Shown here one piece after another: positions 45,890 through 58,549 of a DNA stretch of 64,000 bases. The notes under the pieces were generated by a model. That model saw only the letters and a list, made by a program, of their open reading frames with translations. It was not told the DNA's origin and made no database searches. The position numbers and the translations under genes were made by a program. Position 1 is the stretch's first letter. Each line of letters begins with the position of its first letter. The stretch lies in NCBI GenBank assembly GCA_012845835.1, contig JABAKD010000019.1, positions 4,569,994-4,633,993 of the forward strand, in the 5' to 3' direction. Origin of the DNA: Undaria pinnatifida. Taxonomy: Eukaryota > Sar > Phaeophyceae > Laminariales > Alariaceae.

Positions 45890-47379
45890 CGTTATTCATA
45901 TAGGCCACATTTGTAGAGAATCACCGTTTGGCTCCTTATTTCTTTGTCGAAAGTAGCTGCACCAAAGCACAAGCAGGTACGAAGGATGAGGCCACGATGA
46001 GTAACCCCCCTCGTGAAATCTAGTGCGCCGCTACTCGCTCTTAATTCGTAAGTCTGGAAGAACGTTTCATAGTATCTCCATTTACTTCGGGTCTCGATCA
46101 TAGACGTCCACAAAATCTCAGCTAAACGGAGCACTTGTACGCGGCTAATCTCGGAGCAAACCACGAACACGGCCTGTGCCCTAGAAGGAGAGTTTTCTGG
46201 TGAGTTTCCATCCTTGCCTGAAAAGGCCTTTACCGCTTTTTATGGCGCTTCTACGAATAAAGTGCATATCGGTGTACACACTCCAAAATCAAGCAGCGGC
46301 TTTCCCTCGGCGTTGATGTACTACGCGCCGCTGCCGATCGCACATACATCGAATCAACATATTTGGGGAGACATCTGCAGTTGTCGAGATGGACATGAAG
46401 ATTTCGCCGCCGCCACGTTCGTTTTCGATGGATGTGGAGGAGGCCAGCCGCGGCGGAGACGTAGGGCAGAGGAAATCACGAAACCTTTTGACCTCAGACT
46501 TGGGTATTCAATTACTGTGAAAAATCGTTATCGGGACGGGACGGGGGGTCTTGACGAGAATGGGCGAGTAACGCCCGGGGGGGTCGTGAAACGAGGAAGT
46601 GCAGAGCGTCATATATATATAGTTGCGTAAGGTTATATGGTGACGACGAAGCAGATAACCAAGAAACATAGTATGTGTTAGGTAGGGAACTCGTCCACCA
46701 AACGTTATTTGCATCATATGGTGTTCGAACCGTATCGTGAGCCCGCCAACAAAAACAACAGCATGAATCCATTTTCACCTCCGCAAGCGGGTTAATTCTA
46801 GACGGCCTTTATGCTACCACAGTAACTACCAGGTTTACCTTATTCCTTGCCCTCTCGATTTTCTGTGACTTGTGGTCTCTTTTCGTGTCATATTTTCTTC
46901 ACGCGCATTGTTTCATCCTGTTTCAACTCTTCAAGCGGGGATATCACAGGAAACAACAAAAAATGTAGCTTCTGAATGATCAAACGAATAACATAGGTGT
47001 CCCAACTTACGGCTGGAATAATTCCAAACCGGACGAAAAGAACAGGTGGACTGCTCTACACGTTATTTAACCATCCATGATGCACATAGCTCTCTAGGTG
47101 CGCGAATTTACACAAAATCAAAGCAAGAGTGCAAATTCAGCCACCCTTGATGGCGAAATCGCATGCACAAGTTCATCATTGTGCGGCGAAAACCACAAGT
47201 ATCACGTTAATTGAAAAAAACAGAACGTTCCAAACGGCCATGGAATATCTACTTGGCCTGGTAGATTTGCGCAATTATCACGCCCGTAAAAGGCACATGG
47301 TGATGTTGTTAAATGACGTGACCGAATTTATCACACCCAGAACTCAAGCCGTTCACCAGCCCCATTCTTGAGCCAACTA
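45890..47379. other. Unrecognised region, no supported gene
   Basis: The best frame is 46,214-46,630 plus (138 codons), with an Arg-rich 'GGGQPRRRRRAEE' stretch and no known motif. I see no repeat or transposon end. Confidence 0.4.
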
Positions 47380-47622
47380 ACTTGAATATCATACACCGGG
47401 CAAGTAACGTGAGTCTCATACACCTAGGAAGGCAATTTGAATCTCATACACCGAGGCAAGCAACTTGAATATCGTACGCCGAGTTCAGCAACCTAAATAT
47501 CATACACCGCGGCAATAAACATGAATCTCATACACCGAGACAAGGAACTAGAAGCTCATACACCGTGGCACGTAACTTAAATATCATACACCGAGGCAAG
47601 CAACTCTAGCATCATACACCAA
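47380..47622. repeat. 28-bp minisatellite, nine units
   Basis: The core CATACACCGAGGCAAGCAAC TTGAATAT recurs with CATACACC (or CGTACGCC) at 47,390, 47,417, 47,445, 47,473, 47,501, 47,529, 47,557, 47,585 and 47,613. The period is 28 bp except one 27-bp unit. Units differ at several positions, and there are no unique spacers. A lone similar unit (TCTCATAGACCGAGA) is seen at about 53,829. Confidence 0.9.
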
Positions 47623-48255
47623 GCTCAGGGCTACGGAAGGGCGGGTTATTCCTTGTGCAATACCGAGTATGAGGCATGCACACAAGCGATTTGGCGCCTC
47701 GTTGACAAATCATTTTAGTTGCATTTGGTGGCACAGCGTAGCTAACTACCCCATTCGGGAGTCATATTGAAAATTTGAACAGCACGAAAGCCTAACACCG
47801 CCAAGGTCCGGGGCGGTCTCTCCCGCGAGTGACCTCGGATCAATACAAAGAGAGCCGCAATTAAGACCCCCCTACCGAATCTTGTACATTCAAGCAAAGG
47901 TTTAGTTGTGAACGTGGGCCGAGGGGGTCTCGAGAACATGCCAAGAGTACACAACTTCTATTAAGCGATGTGTCATGTCCCAACTCTCTCGCACTCCACC
48001 CAGATGACAATACCACTACATGGACAAAGGTTTGTACTCCACAGCTTCCCCCCGTCAACCTTCCATCATCATGACTACAAATTATAAACCAACGCGTCGT
48101 GCGCAGAATCACACAACAACTGATGATAATGCCCCACACAAGACGATACGTCAAGAGTCCGGCACACAGAGTGAATCTCTCTCGTCAAGCATACGCCAAG
48201 CCTGATTCACGTGACACACGCAGAGTAGCACATGCGTTTGCCTCCCTGGAGGTCG
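47623..48255. other. Region downstream of beta-helix gene 2
   Basis: No supported gene; several short frames only. It would hold the 3' untranslated region and terminator of the minus-strand beta-helix gene. Confidence 0.4.
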
Positions 48256-49478
48256 CTAATCCAGGCACGTTCCGTCTTCCGCGTAAAACACCGTGGCGCA
48301 GTCGTCGTCAACAACACCAATAAATGAAACAGAGCTGGGAATCTCGAGCTCACCGCCGGACTCGACGAAAATTGTCGGGCCGGAGTAGCCCTCGGTGTCC
48401 CAGAAAACAGAATCTTCCGAAAGCACGGTCTCGCCCGTGGATGATACATAGATTGTCTCATCGTTCAACTCCACGACAAGTGCTGGGCCAGAAAACTTGA
48501 AGTATCCTCGGTTGAAAAGTGCGCTACCGGTGCCATCGTAAGAGTTGCAGTCTATGAAGACGACGGATGCTTGGCTCTTGAATCTAAACTCGGCACCAGC
48601 CGCGTTGTAGATGGCACCACCGTCCCTGGCCCGAATAGATTCAAACCTGGTGCTACCTTTGATGTTGACCTTGCCTGCGTTGTAGATGGCCCCCCCGTCT
48701 CCACCTTCGTCGTCGGTTATGGATATAGATGACATCTCCAACTTGCCGTTAAACAGCACCGAACTTCTTCGCCGACGTACAGTCCTCCGCCGGGGCCGGG
48801 GGAACTTTCACCGCCGCCAGTGACGTCACAGCTCGTGAATATTGCGTCTCCGTCTACCCTGAAGTAGCCGTCGTTGTAGACACAACCTCCGCTGCGGTCA
48901 TTAGAGGAAAAATCTGAGCTTTCGTCGGTCACGCTCCTGACACCGACATCGGTCATTTCCATGTCGTTCAAGAAGCGGACAGTAGATCCCTCTCCGACAA
49001 AAATTCCACCTCCGTTGACGTCCTCTCCCGACGGCCCGTTGAACTCCACATTCGTTTCCCAGTACAGCTTCGCTCCATTCGTCACCTCGAATCGAACCTC
49101 GTATAAATGGCACGAACCATGGTAGTTCTCGAGGTTATCCACGCTAGCCGAGACGGTGAGAGTATTCGAGTCCATACTCATGGTGGTGAAATTGACGCAG
49201 TCAATCTGTTGGAACGGATACATTTCTATTTCGACATCCTGGGTCTTGGTCAAGTCGAACGCCGCCTGCAGCTCTTCACACGTTTCTACCAGCCCGCGGC
49301 AGGAGTTTAAGAGCAGTTGGAACACCAGAACGCTGAAGGCAATGTTTCTGCACGCCGATTGCGCAACGCGTGCAAGGGTAACAGAAAACAAGAGAGGTAT
49401 GGCCAGGTTTAGCGTTGCGTAGCGTCGATTTCTGTAACACGCGAGACACAAACAAACATTCGTACACTGTTGATACAT
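48256..49478 (-). pseudogene. Secreted beta-helix protein, copy 2, single frameshift
   Basis: From the ATG at 49,478 the protein has a hydrophobic signal-like stretch (LNLAIPLLFSVTLARVAQSA, about residues 23-42). A second hydrophobic segment and 'GLVETCEELQAAFDLTKTQD' follow, as in copy 1. GG turns recur: NGGGIFVGEGSTVRFLND, GGCVYNDGYFRVDG and GGGLYVGEE. At about 48,763 one base is missing relative to copy 1 (which reads GGALYVGEQGSVLFNG), and the reading continues in the next frame. There it gives GGAIYNAGKVNIKG, GGAIYNAAGAEFRF and GSALFNRGYFKF and ends 'DGTCLD' at 48,256. Both halves are otherwise clean, so the break is recent, a sequencing or assembly error, or hidden by an unusual splice. 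The role is likely extracellular or at the surface; function unknown. Confidence 0.72.
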
Positions 49479-50727
49479 AGAGGGGACACATGTTTAGGCC
49501 TTCTTCAGCAACAAAAATAAAGTCAGTTTGGGCACGTCCACGTTCGCTTTGCAACCCAAACCCAGTTTGTATGAGGTAGTAGCACTGGTCACAACCCTTT
49601 TTCGAATGGCTATCGGAGTAGGTGTGGGGCTGGATACCAACGCCGCGGGGATCTTGAAACACCAAACATACCTGAATTGCCGACTCCTTCTCCCTACGTA
49701 TAGGTCAAGTTTGCTGAACATTTAACGCGCTTTATTCCAGCCTTTTGAAGGTTCGGACCTTAGTGGAGGGAGGGTGCAGCGTTCAAGAACTGTGTCCACA
49801 GCAATGGCTACAGCGAGAGTGGCCTTCCGCATGTTTAACGTGAAGGACTACACCTCGACTCTGGAGTTGGGCAGTAGTGAAAAAAGTTGGTCACGCTCGG
49901 AAGATATAAAACGAGACAAAAAATACCTCCCCAACTGAACGTTTGCGGTTCGCTTGAGGACAGCTACATCTCATCAAAAGCAACAACTGTCCAACATCTT
50001 GAGCCACATTCATTATGGCGTGCTTGAGGACGTCGGTGGCACCAGGAAGAAGCCGTATACGGCCGGGAATGACTGGCGAGGCGATTCTGTGAAGTCCAAC
50101 TTGGCAGCCAGCATCACCAAAAGAACGAGATTTTGCTGCAAATCCGCCGTTCATCGGTGTGCAAGCTCCACAAACTGTGTACTTCCTGGGTATAGCATGT
50201 GAATGTAGAGGCACGGCGTTCACCAAACGTCAGGAGGGGTGTCATTTTTGAAAGGAAAGTCATATCCAAATATCTACAATTCGCAATTGAAAACATACGG
50301 ACAAGACAAGAGGGTTACGTTCCTGTTGGGGATGGTCGATTGTTGCACGCACAATGAGTCTGGCAGGGCCTAATATACTCCTGGCTTCTTGTATGGACTA
50401 TATCCATCGACAATACAGAATGTGGGGCCTGCTTGAAAATATCTTAGAAGTGCTGTAGTACACTTGGGGTGAGAGCTACGTGAACACTGCGAGAAACAAT
50501 ACCTACGGTATACGGCAGGCGTTTGGTCGGTGTGGACCATGCTTCGTTGATGGAAGAACAAACGTTTCCATCTCCGACGACCGCCGACATTCATTTTCAA
50601 AAGTGGGCAAAGAAAGGCAGCTTTGTCTGTAAAATGCAGGAAATCACAGGGGCATACAAAATTATGTTCATTGTGTTTGATACGTGGAATGAAGCATGTT
50701 TTTGTCGGGAGTCTGGGTTGCAGGGAA
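49479..50727. other. Upstream region of beta-helix gene 2, no other gene
   Basis: This should hold the promoter of the minus-strand beta-helix gene. Small frames (for example 49,891-50,226 minus, 111 codons) lack motifs. Confidence 0.35.
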
Positions 50728-51430
50728 TTATTATAAAAATTAAAATACACTCAAGCTGTGAGATCGAATATTTTGTCGAAACTCATCTTTGCAAGCTGTG
50801 TGTGTTACTCCGATCGCGCGTATTACGGGTTGTGTGTCCTCATTAAGGATATAGGTCAACGACTCCCCTTGCAACTACAGCGTAGCTATCAGGGTCAACA
50901 GAATGATGTTAGGCAGCCTGTGCGCGGAAACTAAAAAACCCGTTTCTGAGGGCGACAAAATCTGACAGCTGTGGAAGGAAATGCATCAGTTTATAAAGTG
51001 AATTCCGTAAGTCGAATAACCGGTGAGGGGAGGGCGGAGGGTTTTAGGACGTGGCGGCCTGATTTTGATCAAAAGGGGGGCGGGAGGGGGGGAGGGGGGG
51101 GAGGGGACGGGTGGGGCAGCTCTATTTGTGCGTGGAAACTATGAATCATTCTTGTGGGGGAGGGGGAGGAATGTGGCGAGGGGGGGCGGGGGCGGGGGGG
51201 GAGGGCGTTAGGTCGCATTGATGTAAGGGTTTGCTATACGCGTGGTGCTAGGTCTAGGCGATGGTGCGGGTGGTGGGTGGAAGGAGGGGGCGTTGGGGAC
51301 GGGGGTGGGTGGGAATTTCAGCAGCGGCATGGACGGCTCTGAAACGATAACGAGGCGATATCCAGGGCGTGGAAGTGTTTATTACTCTAGCGGATTTCGA
51401 TAGTAGGTGGGGTGTTTACGCAAGAGGAAG
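50728..51430 (-). repeat. Dispersed repeat family R, copy 3
   Basis: Reverse orientation. From left to right: an A-rich start, TCGAATATTTTGTCGAAACT, CTTTGCAAGCTGTGTGTG, TCCGATCGCGCGTATTACGG, GTGTCCTCATTAAGGATATA, ACTCCCCTTGCAACTACAGC, AAACCCGTTTCTGAGGGCGA, CAGCTGTGGAAGGAAATGCA and a G-rich tract (51,076-51,215). It ends with GGCATGGACGGCTCTGAAAC, ACGAGGCGATATC and TAGGTGGGGTGTTTACGC. It is one of the two longest copies. Confidence 0.75.
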
Positions 51431-52265
51431 CGAGGGAACAAAAGAAAAAGAAAGCGATTATATAGTAGGTAAACGAGACCCCCAAAAAGGCAGTCCGAGG
51501 TGTAGCTCGTCGTGTGCAGGCTAGCCAGGACACCCCGAGCTCAATCGAGTTAAGGTCCTTGCTGATAACGTTGGAAGAAATGAGGTAGCCCCTGGAGTTG
51601 CCACTCAAACCAGTCATTTCGGTATTTTTTTTCCCACCGGCCTGCTCGTTTTTTCTTGTAGATTGGGGGATTGGTGGGGGTGTACGGGTAGGCGGGATTA
51701 CGTACATTCAAATATGTATGTTATCGTTTTAATTTACGTTTGAGTCAGATGGGAGGATTCGGATGGTATGATGCCATTCGGAGGTTTGGTCACCCGAGAC
51801 GACTGTAGGCGATAATAGTTAGGAAACCGGCTGGTATCATTTTGGGAGTAGAAAGACCCTAAAATATGTGTGCGCGAGATAGAGAGTAGATTGCAGGAGG
51901 CTGTGATGGGTTTATCTGGCCAAAAGGAAAAATCTCTTTCCCACGTCCCGGAAAGTAATAATGACAACGAAATTTGAAATATAAACAGTGAATTCCGTGA
52001 ACATGCGAATATACGCCGCAAAAATTCAACCCTCAGCAGTTTTTCAGTTTTCATATTAAATCCCGAACCTCCGGGCATCGGCTTGTAGGCGTACCCTGAG
52101 ACACCCCGTGAGCGTAGTGAGGGGCCAACGAAAAGTGAGGCCGTTTACGCGTGCGCTCCGTTGATGTGCATTGACGCGGAAAATACGTATGCCTTATCAC
52201 CGACGCAAAGGGCTACTACTAGTGTGTAACTCGAGACTATTTTACAAATTGGTAGACTATAAATA
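51431..52265. other. Unrecognised region
   Basis: Between two family-R copies. Frames of 106-114 codons on the minus strand have no motif. Confidence 0.35.
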
Positions 52266-52558
52266 TATATTATAAAAATTAAAAAAAACTCTAGCTGTGA
52301 GATCGTATATTTTGTCGAGACTCATCTTTGGCTGTGTGTGATACTCCGATCGCGCGTATTTCGGGTTTTGTGTCCTCATTAGGGATATACGTCGGTGACT
52401 CCCCTTGCAACTACAGTGTAGCTGTCAGGGTCAACAGGGTGGTCTTGGGCAATGTGCGCGCAAACTAAAAAACCCGTTTCTGAGGGGGACAAAATCTGAT
52501 AGCTGTGGCAGGAAACGCATAAGTTTATCAAATAAATCCTGTAAGTCGAATAAATATA
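52266..52558 (-). repeat. Dispersed repeat family R, copy 4 (truncated)
   Basis: Same order as copy 3 from the A-rich start to GTAAGTCGAATA, ending before the G-rich tract. Recognisable blocks are TATTTTGTCGAGACTCATCT, GTGATACTCCGATCGCGCGT, GACTCCCCTTGCAACTACAG and AACCCGTTTCTGAGGGGGAC. Confidence 0.7.
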
Positions 52559-55500
52559 TGATCATTCTTTTGAAGGGGATTCGGCCGGGAGCTATATTCC
52601 GTCTGGGCCCCTGTGTGCGATTCTCGCGACTGGAATTCTCTGTCAACTAGCTTTCTTCGAGCGCCGTCTTCATCGGGCGGCTCAAACGCAGGTCGCCCTG
52701 CCGTATCCATTCCGCACCTACCTGGCCAGGATCAGGTACGTGGGCTGTTCGAGACCAGCGAGAAGTGCGCGAGATTTTGTACTTTGGGCGGTATACGCCG
52801 GAGCTATTCTTGGATCCTGGCATATGCAGAGCTTGAACGAGAAAACATATTGGAAAACATATATTTCCAAGATGGCATCATTTCCAAACCGGCTTCTTAT
52901 TTCGTCCCCACCACACATTTTCCATGGTCTCACCTCGAGGCGTTTAGCCTATTGTGCACATCGTACGACTGACTGCTGTGTCGTTGCCTTTCGATATCGG
53001 ATTTCAAGGTTAAACACTTTTGTTCGAGAGTTCGTTGTCTTTGAGGGGGGCCGTTCCCTACACAACAACATCATTACGCACAGTGTCCGAGCTGATTATT
53101 CATTCTAGAGAGATACAACTTATTAGCATGTGGTCACAGACCGTGAGACAGAGTAAACTAATAAATCGCAATTGAATCAAGGTATAAAGCAAATGAAATG
53201 CTAGCGTACCAGTTGCGAGAACACAACAAAACAGGCCAGATCACGAAAAGAACAGAAAACAAACACAACGAACGGAGTCGCTTTTAAAAATCGCAGTACG
53301 AGAAACAATGTTTTGTCAGTTTGTTTCGTAACCGCTCCAAAGAGTCTCTCCGTATAGTCTAATATTGGTCCACGATTCACCATTCATCTTTCACGACCGC
53401 ATATTATATATCCCACACTAATTCCATGTACATGTATCCCCACAAACGAAACGTGGATTGACTTCTAAATGTAGGTGTGATAATCAAGGTAGTAGTAGTT
53501 CAAACGCTTTGCTGTGTGGTTGCATGAATTGCGCTGGCTATTGACTATTGTTGTTTGTTGCTGGTCAATACATCGTGCGCTCCAGAAATTTATTGATTTC
53601 AGTACGGCAAAATATTGCGATCTTTTCGAAAATGTCATCTCGTGTTCGCCAAGAATTAACCGATGATACCGAGTAATAATTATCTTCTTAACATTGTCTC
53701 CTGTGTGCCGCAGCAATCGATGATATGGCAGTATCATAAAAAAAAGGAATCGTCTGCAAAAATATCTCGTGGTGGCTATCACTACGCATACGCACGTCAG
53801 ATGCAAGAAAATTGAAAAAATAATTAAATCTCATAGACCGAGAGAAAGAAGTGGGGTATTATATTCCGATTAAAGATCACCCTGTGTCAAGACGAAGCAG
53901 GCGTTCATTGCAATTATCTGTTGTGGGCAACATATATGGCTTTTAGGATGCCGCGATATGGCGACTTGACCGCTCTTCTGAATTCCCGAATGACTTTGTC
54001 GTGGCGCTCTGGGCGCCAGCTTCATAGATTCATCCCGAGGTCGAGCGGCTGGTACGAATTGCGGTCGCATGGCATTTTTTTGCCCTACGCGAGTACCTGG
54101 TAGTATGTATGAAAACCCACGAACATAGTAACGAGCTTATCTGTCTGACCCAATCAGCGAACGAATCGGATTAATCAGCGATTGTTTCGGTGACGCATTA
54201 TTAGCAACAAAACGGTGATTGTTCGGGCACAGCAAGTACACCATTATTATTGGGTCATTATGCCAGTGAGCCAATAATGCACTGGTTGGCCTAATTTCAG
54301 GTTTTTTCCACCGTCAGTAATTACGCTCGAGTCGTGCCAGTGTTAGTCCACATGTTATTTTGTCGGTTTTCTTCGAACACCCCATTTTTGTTTGAAACCC
54401 ATTGTACTTATGACCGGGGGGGGCTGAATCCTGCATACAATTGGCTCTAGTTCGTACTTTTATATTGCGTTTGGTGCTGTTGTTGCTGTTCAAGTGTTTC
54501 TCATCCTCATTTTGAACGTGCGTTCTCGGCACGCCAACCTGATATAGACTCAAATTCGCTTTATCGTGCGACCTAACATGCAAATGACTCATTGAACTGC
54601 GCTCGCGTTGCAAATGTTCGCCGTATGCCAGAAGTATGCGAGAAAACCAGGCTCGGTCAAAATAATTGTGAGTTTGTTGGGTCAAAACGTACCAGTCAAT
54701 CACGAGAAACGAGCCAATAAAGTCGGGGTTGACACGCCGTGCGGGGAGGTATACCGACCCGGGAGATCATCGTATACTTCCCGCGTAGCTGGGGCTGTAG
54801 ATAGTCGGATGATTTCTGAAACGGGGATGTGGCCCTATCTCCCCTGTGTGCGACAGAACTGCCCCCCATCGGTTGGTGACCCTTATCATCCTCCTATTAG
54901 GGTGGGGGGGCGCTGCGGAGGTCGAACCAATCCGTAATTCTAGCCATTGGAAATGGGGTTTCCACACCTTAGGGGGCGGTGTCGACCCGAGAGAACTCGG
55001 TTTTCTTCCTCCGTTTGTCAAATTTAACATTTATGCAATTTCCCCTGGACCGGGGATGGGACCCTATCGTCTCCGGGTTGAGCTGGCTCAATAATATACG
55101 AACCCCAGCCAACTAGAGATCTGTCAGTCGGTGGCATTAGGGATTTCCGAGTTCGGGGAAGTATCAATCCTGGTGATATACCCTTATTCGTTCCCGGGTT
55201 GTCGGAGTTGTGTATATGTGAACGGATTATGCTTCTGGGAATGGACCCTATCGTCCCCAGATGACGGTTACTTTATGCACAATCTCCGACCAATGAGCGA
55301 CCAGCAATCAGATTAAAGGCCATACCAAGGTCTTTCATGTTTATATTGTCGTCTAAAACTCGGTCCAATCCTCAAATTCTTAACTACCAAAAACTTTGTT
55401 CAGTGCTATCGCGTACTACTAATATTCCATCGATCAGACGAGAGTGGTCTAAAGCAACAAATATCAGCATTAAAATTTTGTCTATTATAATAACATTCGA

Positions 55501-55617
55501 GGAATTGAATGACGAAACAGCGACACCGTGTTTCACGCGCAGAATGCCGTCAGCAAGTCTCTCCACGATCACTATACACACAGAGACGCAGCCGGTCTGC
55601 GAGCCTCGGATCTAGAT
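52559..55617. other. Unrecognised region, no supported gene
   Basis: Frames up to 129 codons without motifs. A weak motif repeat (GGGGATGTGGCCCTATC, GGGGATGGGACCCTATCGTC, GGAATGGACCCTATCGTCCC) appears at about 54,823, 55,049 and 55,238. Confidence 0.35.
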
Positions 55618-55722
55618 ATTAAAAACGTAAAAATACACTGCAGCTGCTGTGGGATCGAAAATTTTGTCGAAACTCCTCTTTGCAAGATGTGTTTGTGATA
55701 CTCCGATCGCGCGTATTTTATT
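55618..55722 (-). repeat. Dispersed repeat family R, copy 5 (short end fragment)
   Basis: Only the A-rich end survives: AAAAATACACTGCAGCTG, AAAATTTTGTCGAAACTCCT, CTTTGCAAGATGTG and ATACTCCGATCGCGCGTATT. Confidence 0.6.
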
Positions 55723-58549
55723 AGTAGTAGCAGAACCTGGCTCAGTGCGCACCTGTCAGTTGCTACGTAGACAATATGCAGCAAACATCTGGCCAACCCT
55801 CTGCTGTCCCTGAATGCTTGGTTGAGTCGAAACGTCAAGAAACGCACTCGAAACGTCTCTTCGTGGCCAGACTAGATGGTCAGTCTGCGTGGGCGAGAAT
55901 TTATCCGATCGAAATATATATGAAGCTCAGAATCGGATTCATGCAAGAAACGGAGGAACGGAGGAAACGACAGAAGTAGTAGTAAGTAGTCCACCGTTAG
56001 ACTTTATCAACCACTTGGCATTTCTTTACGTTCTACACGCGTAGACTATGCGTTGTGTGGTAACGGATGTTACTCTCTATCAAATACTGAATCGAACAAG
56101 TCCAAGTGCTGTCCTGCCCTACCCGGAACATGGTTGCCGGCGATGCACCCATGCGGAGCCCTTATATAATTGTACTACTTAGATTATCGCTGCTGCGCAG
56201 TATACTTCAAGCGGAATGCCCCCGTTATAAAGGTCGCACTACTCACATCTTGGCCGCGTCTAATAACGTTAGAAAATTTGTAACCAGCTTTTTTCAGCGG
56301 CTTGGTGTGTTATGCTGCCAGTGTGCGTGCCTGTGCGCTACCACAGCATGACTCCACGCTCGAGGGCGAGTCCGACAAAAACGCCAGGCTCTCTGTCGAA
56401 TCGACGCAAATATGTTTAATCAAGAGATCGGAAACCGGCCCCACGGGCAACGGCTACACTTCGAATTTTTGGCGGTGTAACGAAGGTTGTTGGATGTTGT
56501 CGTCGCAGTATATAAGGTTTCGACCCTTGCTCGTATCAGATAGATACGAGGTATTTGTATTTTGCGGCCAAGCACCAAGCAATGCAGTGCTCTCAAATCT
56601 TATCGACGAGGTTGAGGGGTCTGCACCCCTCCCGAAGAGTGAACACACCTTTTTCTCAAACCAGGACAATAAGATTTGATGTGCATCATGTCAAGAGCTG
56701 TGGCGTGTATCTAACACTCGACGACGTGAATACCGGTAATAATAGGGTGCACTCCTCCTGATGTTGGACGGACCGTAACAAACACCTTCATCGAAAACAG
56801 CACGGTCGGAGATTTGATAACGCTGTGTAGTAGCTCGAAAAATAAACCGATATTTTCCCCATTTTTTGTTGTGGATAAATCGAATACCGTTAGTCTATAT
56901 CGGCGTTTTCCGTATCTATTGGCGTCATATTGTATACCGGTATTTTGCCGGCAGTCCCAGGATATGGATAACGATATCCCGGAGTATCGAGCCCGTACTA
57001 TGTATGATATTGTGGATCGGAGCACATGCCATGCGTACGAAACAGACACGAGTAGGCACATATCAGAAAACAAATGAGGACCCAGGTGTCTGTTGCGCGA
57101 AGCACAAATCACGGACTGCATGCATGTTGTACCGAGCAAATGCCGCAGGGGTGTTATCTCCCCACAAGACACACCTGACGCCTGCCGGAGGCAGCTATCC
57201 TCGCTGGAATCACCGTAGTCCATGCGTGCGACATATAGATGAGTAGACCATATGCACAAAAAAATCACTTCATTGACCACAGGCACTTGAACGTTTACAA
57301 CGATATGTTTGTGATATACGCATGACTGAACGGAAACCACGCAATTGGTATCTACTACTTACGTGTAAGCGTTTTAGACGACCTTTATGGTGTGTTACGC
57401 TGACGGCGATACCAACAACGTGTTTCATTGGGTTTTCTCCCAAAAAATAAACTGCGCTACGTTTGTTTCGCCACGAAAAACGATGCGGGGCGCGAAATGC
57501 AATTTGCGCGCAACACTTCGTTCGGCGCCTGTGACGCACCAGGGCATGAAACTGTTGAAACAATGTTAACCAAGTACATACGCTGGTGTAGTGTTTCTGG
57601 TCGGAAGTAAGTGCTGTTTGACGTTGAAAACAATAGAAGGTAAGCGCTGAGCGTTGCCCGCCGCGCAACGTATTTATGTCCGTATACATTTCTCGGCAGA
57701 AGTGGCCATTTATGATTGGGCACCGTTTTGTCTTCACGGAAGGTTGTAAACACACGTTACGCCTGCATCGCGATAAATGCATTTTAAGTGTTCAACACAC
57801 TTGTTCGAGCGGCTTATATTAACGCGAACGATTTGCTCAGGCGGATTATACCCGGCGGGTGGCTTCCGACCGACCTCCAGCGGCCCTCTGGGAACAGGCA
57901 CGCCGACCACGCCCATGTTAACCCGCCTTCCGGTTCCTATCGCAATAGGCGCAACATACGCTGGAGCCATTACCACTACCCTGGTAGAAAATCTACGCAA
58001 CGACAGCAGCTATGAGTTCTAGTTGCATTTTCGGTTTTCGGTGTTCGGAGGCAGCGTGGCGAAACTTGAGCCGTTACTGATGTACGTTTAGGAGCTCGGA
58101 GTAGCGTGCACTACAATGTTTGGTGTTTTGTTGTGATCTTAGCCGTGGCTTGTGTAGGACCGTTGTCCGTAACCCGTATTTCATGTAAGTCGTTGATGCT
58201 TTCACACGTTTCATGAATGTATTTGATTTTGAAAGGCGGTAAAAAAAAACCGGGTGTATCATGATACCGTAAAACTTTATCGGGCAGTATTTCCGGTATT
58301 GGTATACTGCGAACTGCGGCGATACGGACACCGTCCCAATCTTTGGTAGTTTCGGTACGACCATGTCGATGCCGTTTGAGTATGCCCGGTACGATTCCAG
58401 TACCCATTATTTCGACGAAACGCCGCGTAAGCTTACCACTGGGTACCTACAAGGGGGGGGGGGGGACCAGCACCTGCAATTTATCATAACATCGTGCTGA
58501 AGGTGATGGAATTCCACGGCTTGCGATTAGACTTTACCTGGTACCGAAA
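55723..58549. other. Unrecognised region with two long unassigned frames
   Basis: The frames 57,340-56,711 (minus, 209 codons) and 57,782-57,270 (minus, 170 codons) have no motif I recognise and no clear coding composition. The first is listed separately. Confidence 0.35.
56711..57340 (-). CDS. Hypothetical 209-codon frame
   Basis: I do not recognise it. It is Cys- and Ser-rich in the middle (SSEDSCLRQASGVSCGE), with hydrophobic patches (VVNEVIFLCIWS near residue 22 and SDMCLLVSVSYAW near 92) and no signal peptide or known domain. Frames on the plus strand overlap it. It may be chance. Confidence 0.15.
   Translation of the reverse strand: MVSVQSCVYHKHIVVNVQVPVVNEVIFLCIWSTHLYVARMDYGDSSEDSCLRQASGVSCGEITPLRHLLGTTCMQSVICASRNRHLGPHLFSDMCLLVSVSYAWHVLRSTISYIVRARYSGISLSISWDCRQNTGIQYDANRYGKRRYRLTVFDLSTTKNGENIGLFFELLHSVIKSPTVLFSMKVFVTVRPTSGGVHPIITGIHVVEC

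Noticed and set aside
47380..47622. CRISPR-like regular 28-bp spacing
   Set aside because: The repeats are contiguous with no unique spacers, units vary in sequence, the context is a eukaryotic genome and no cas-like gene is present.
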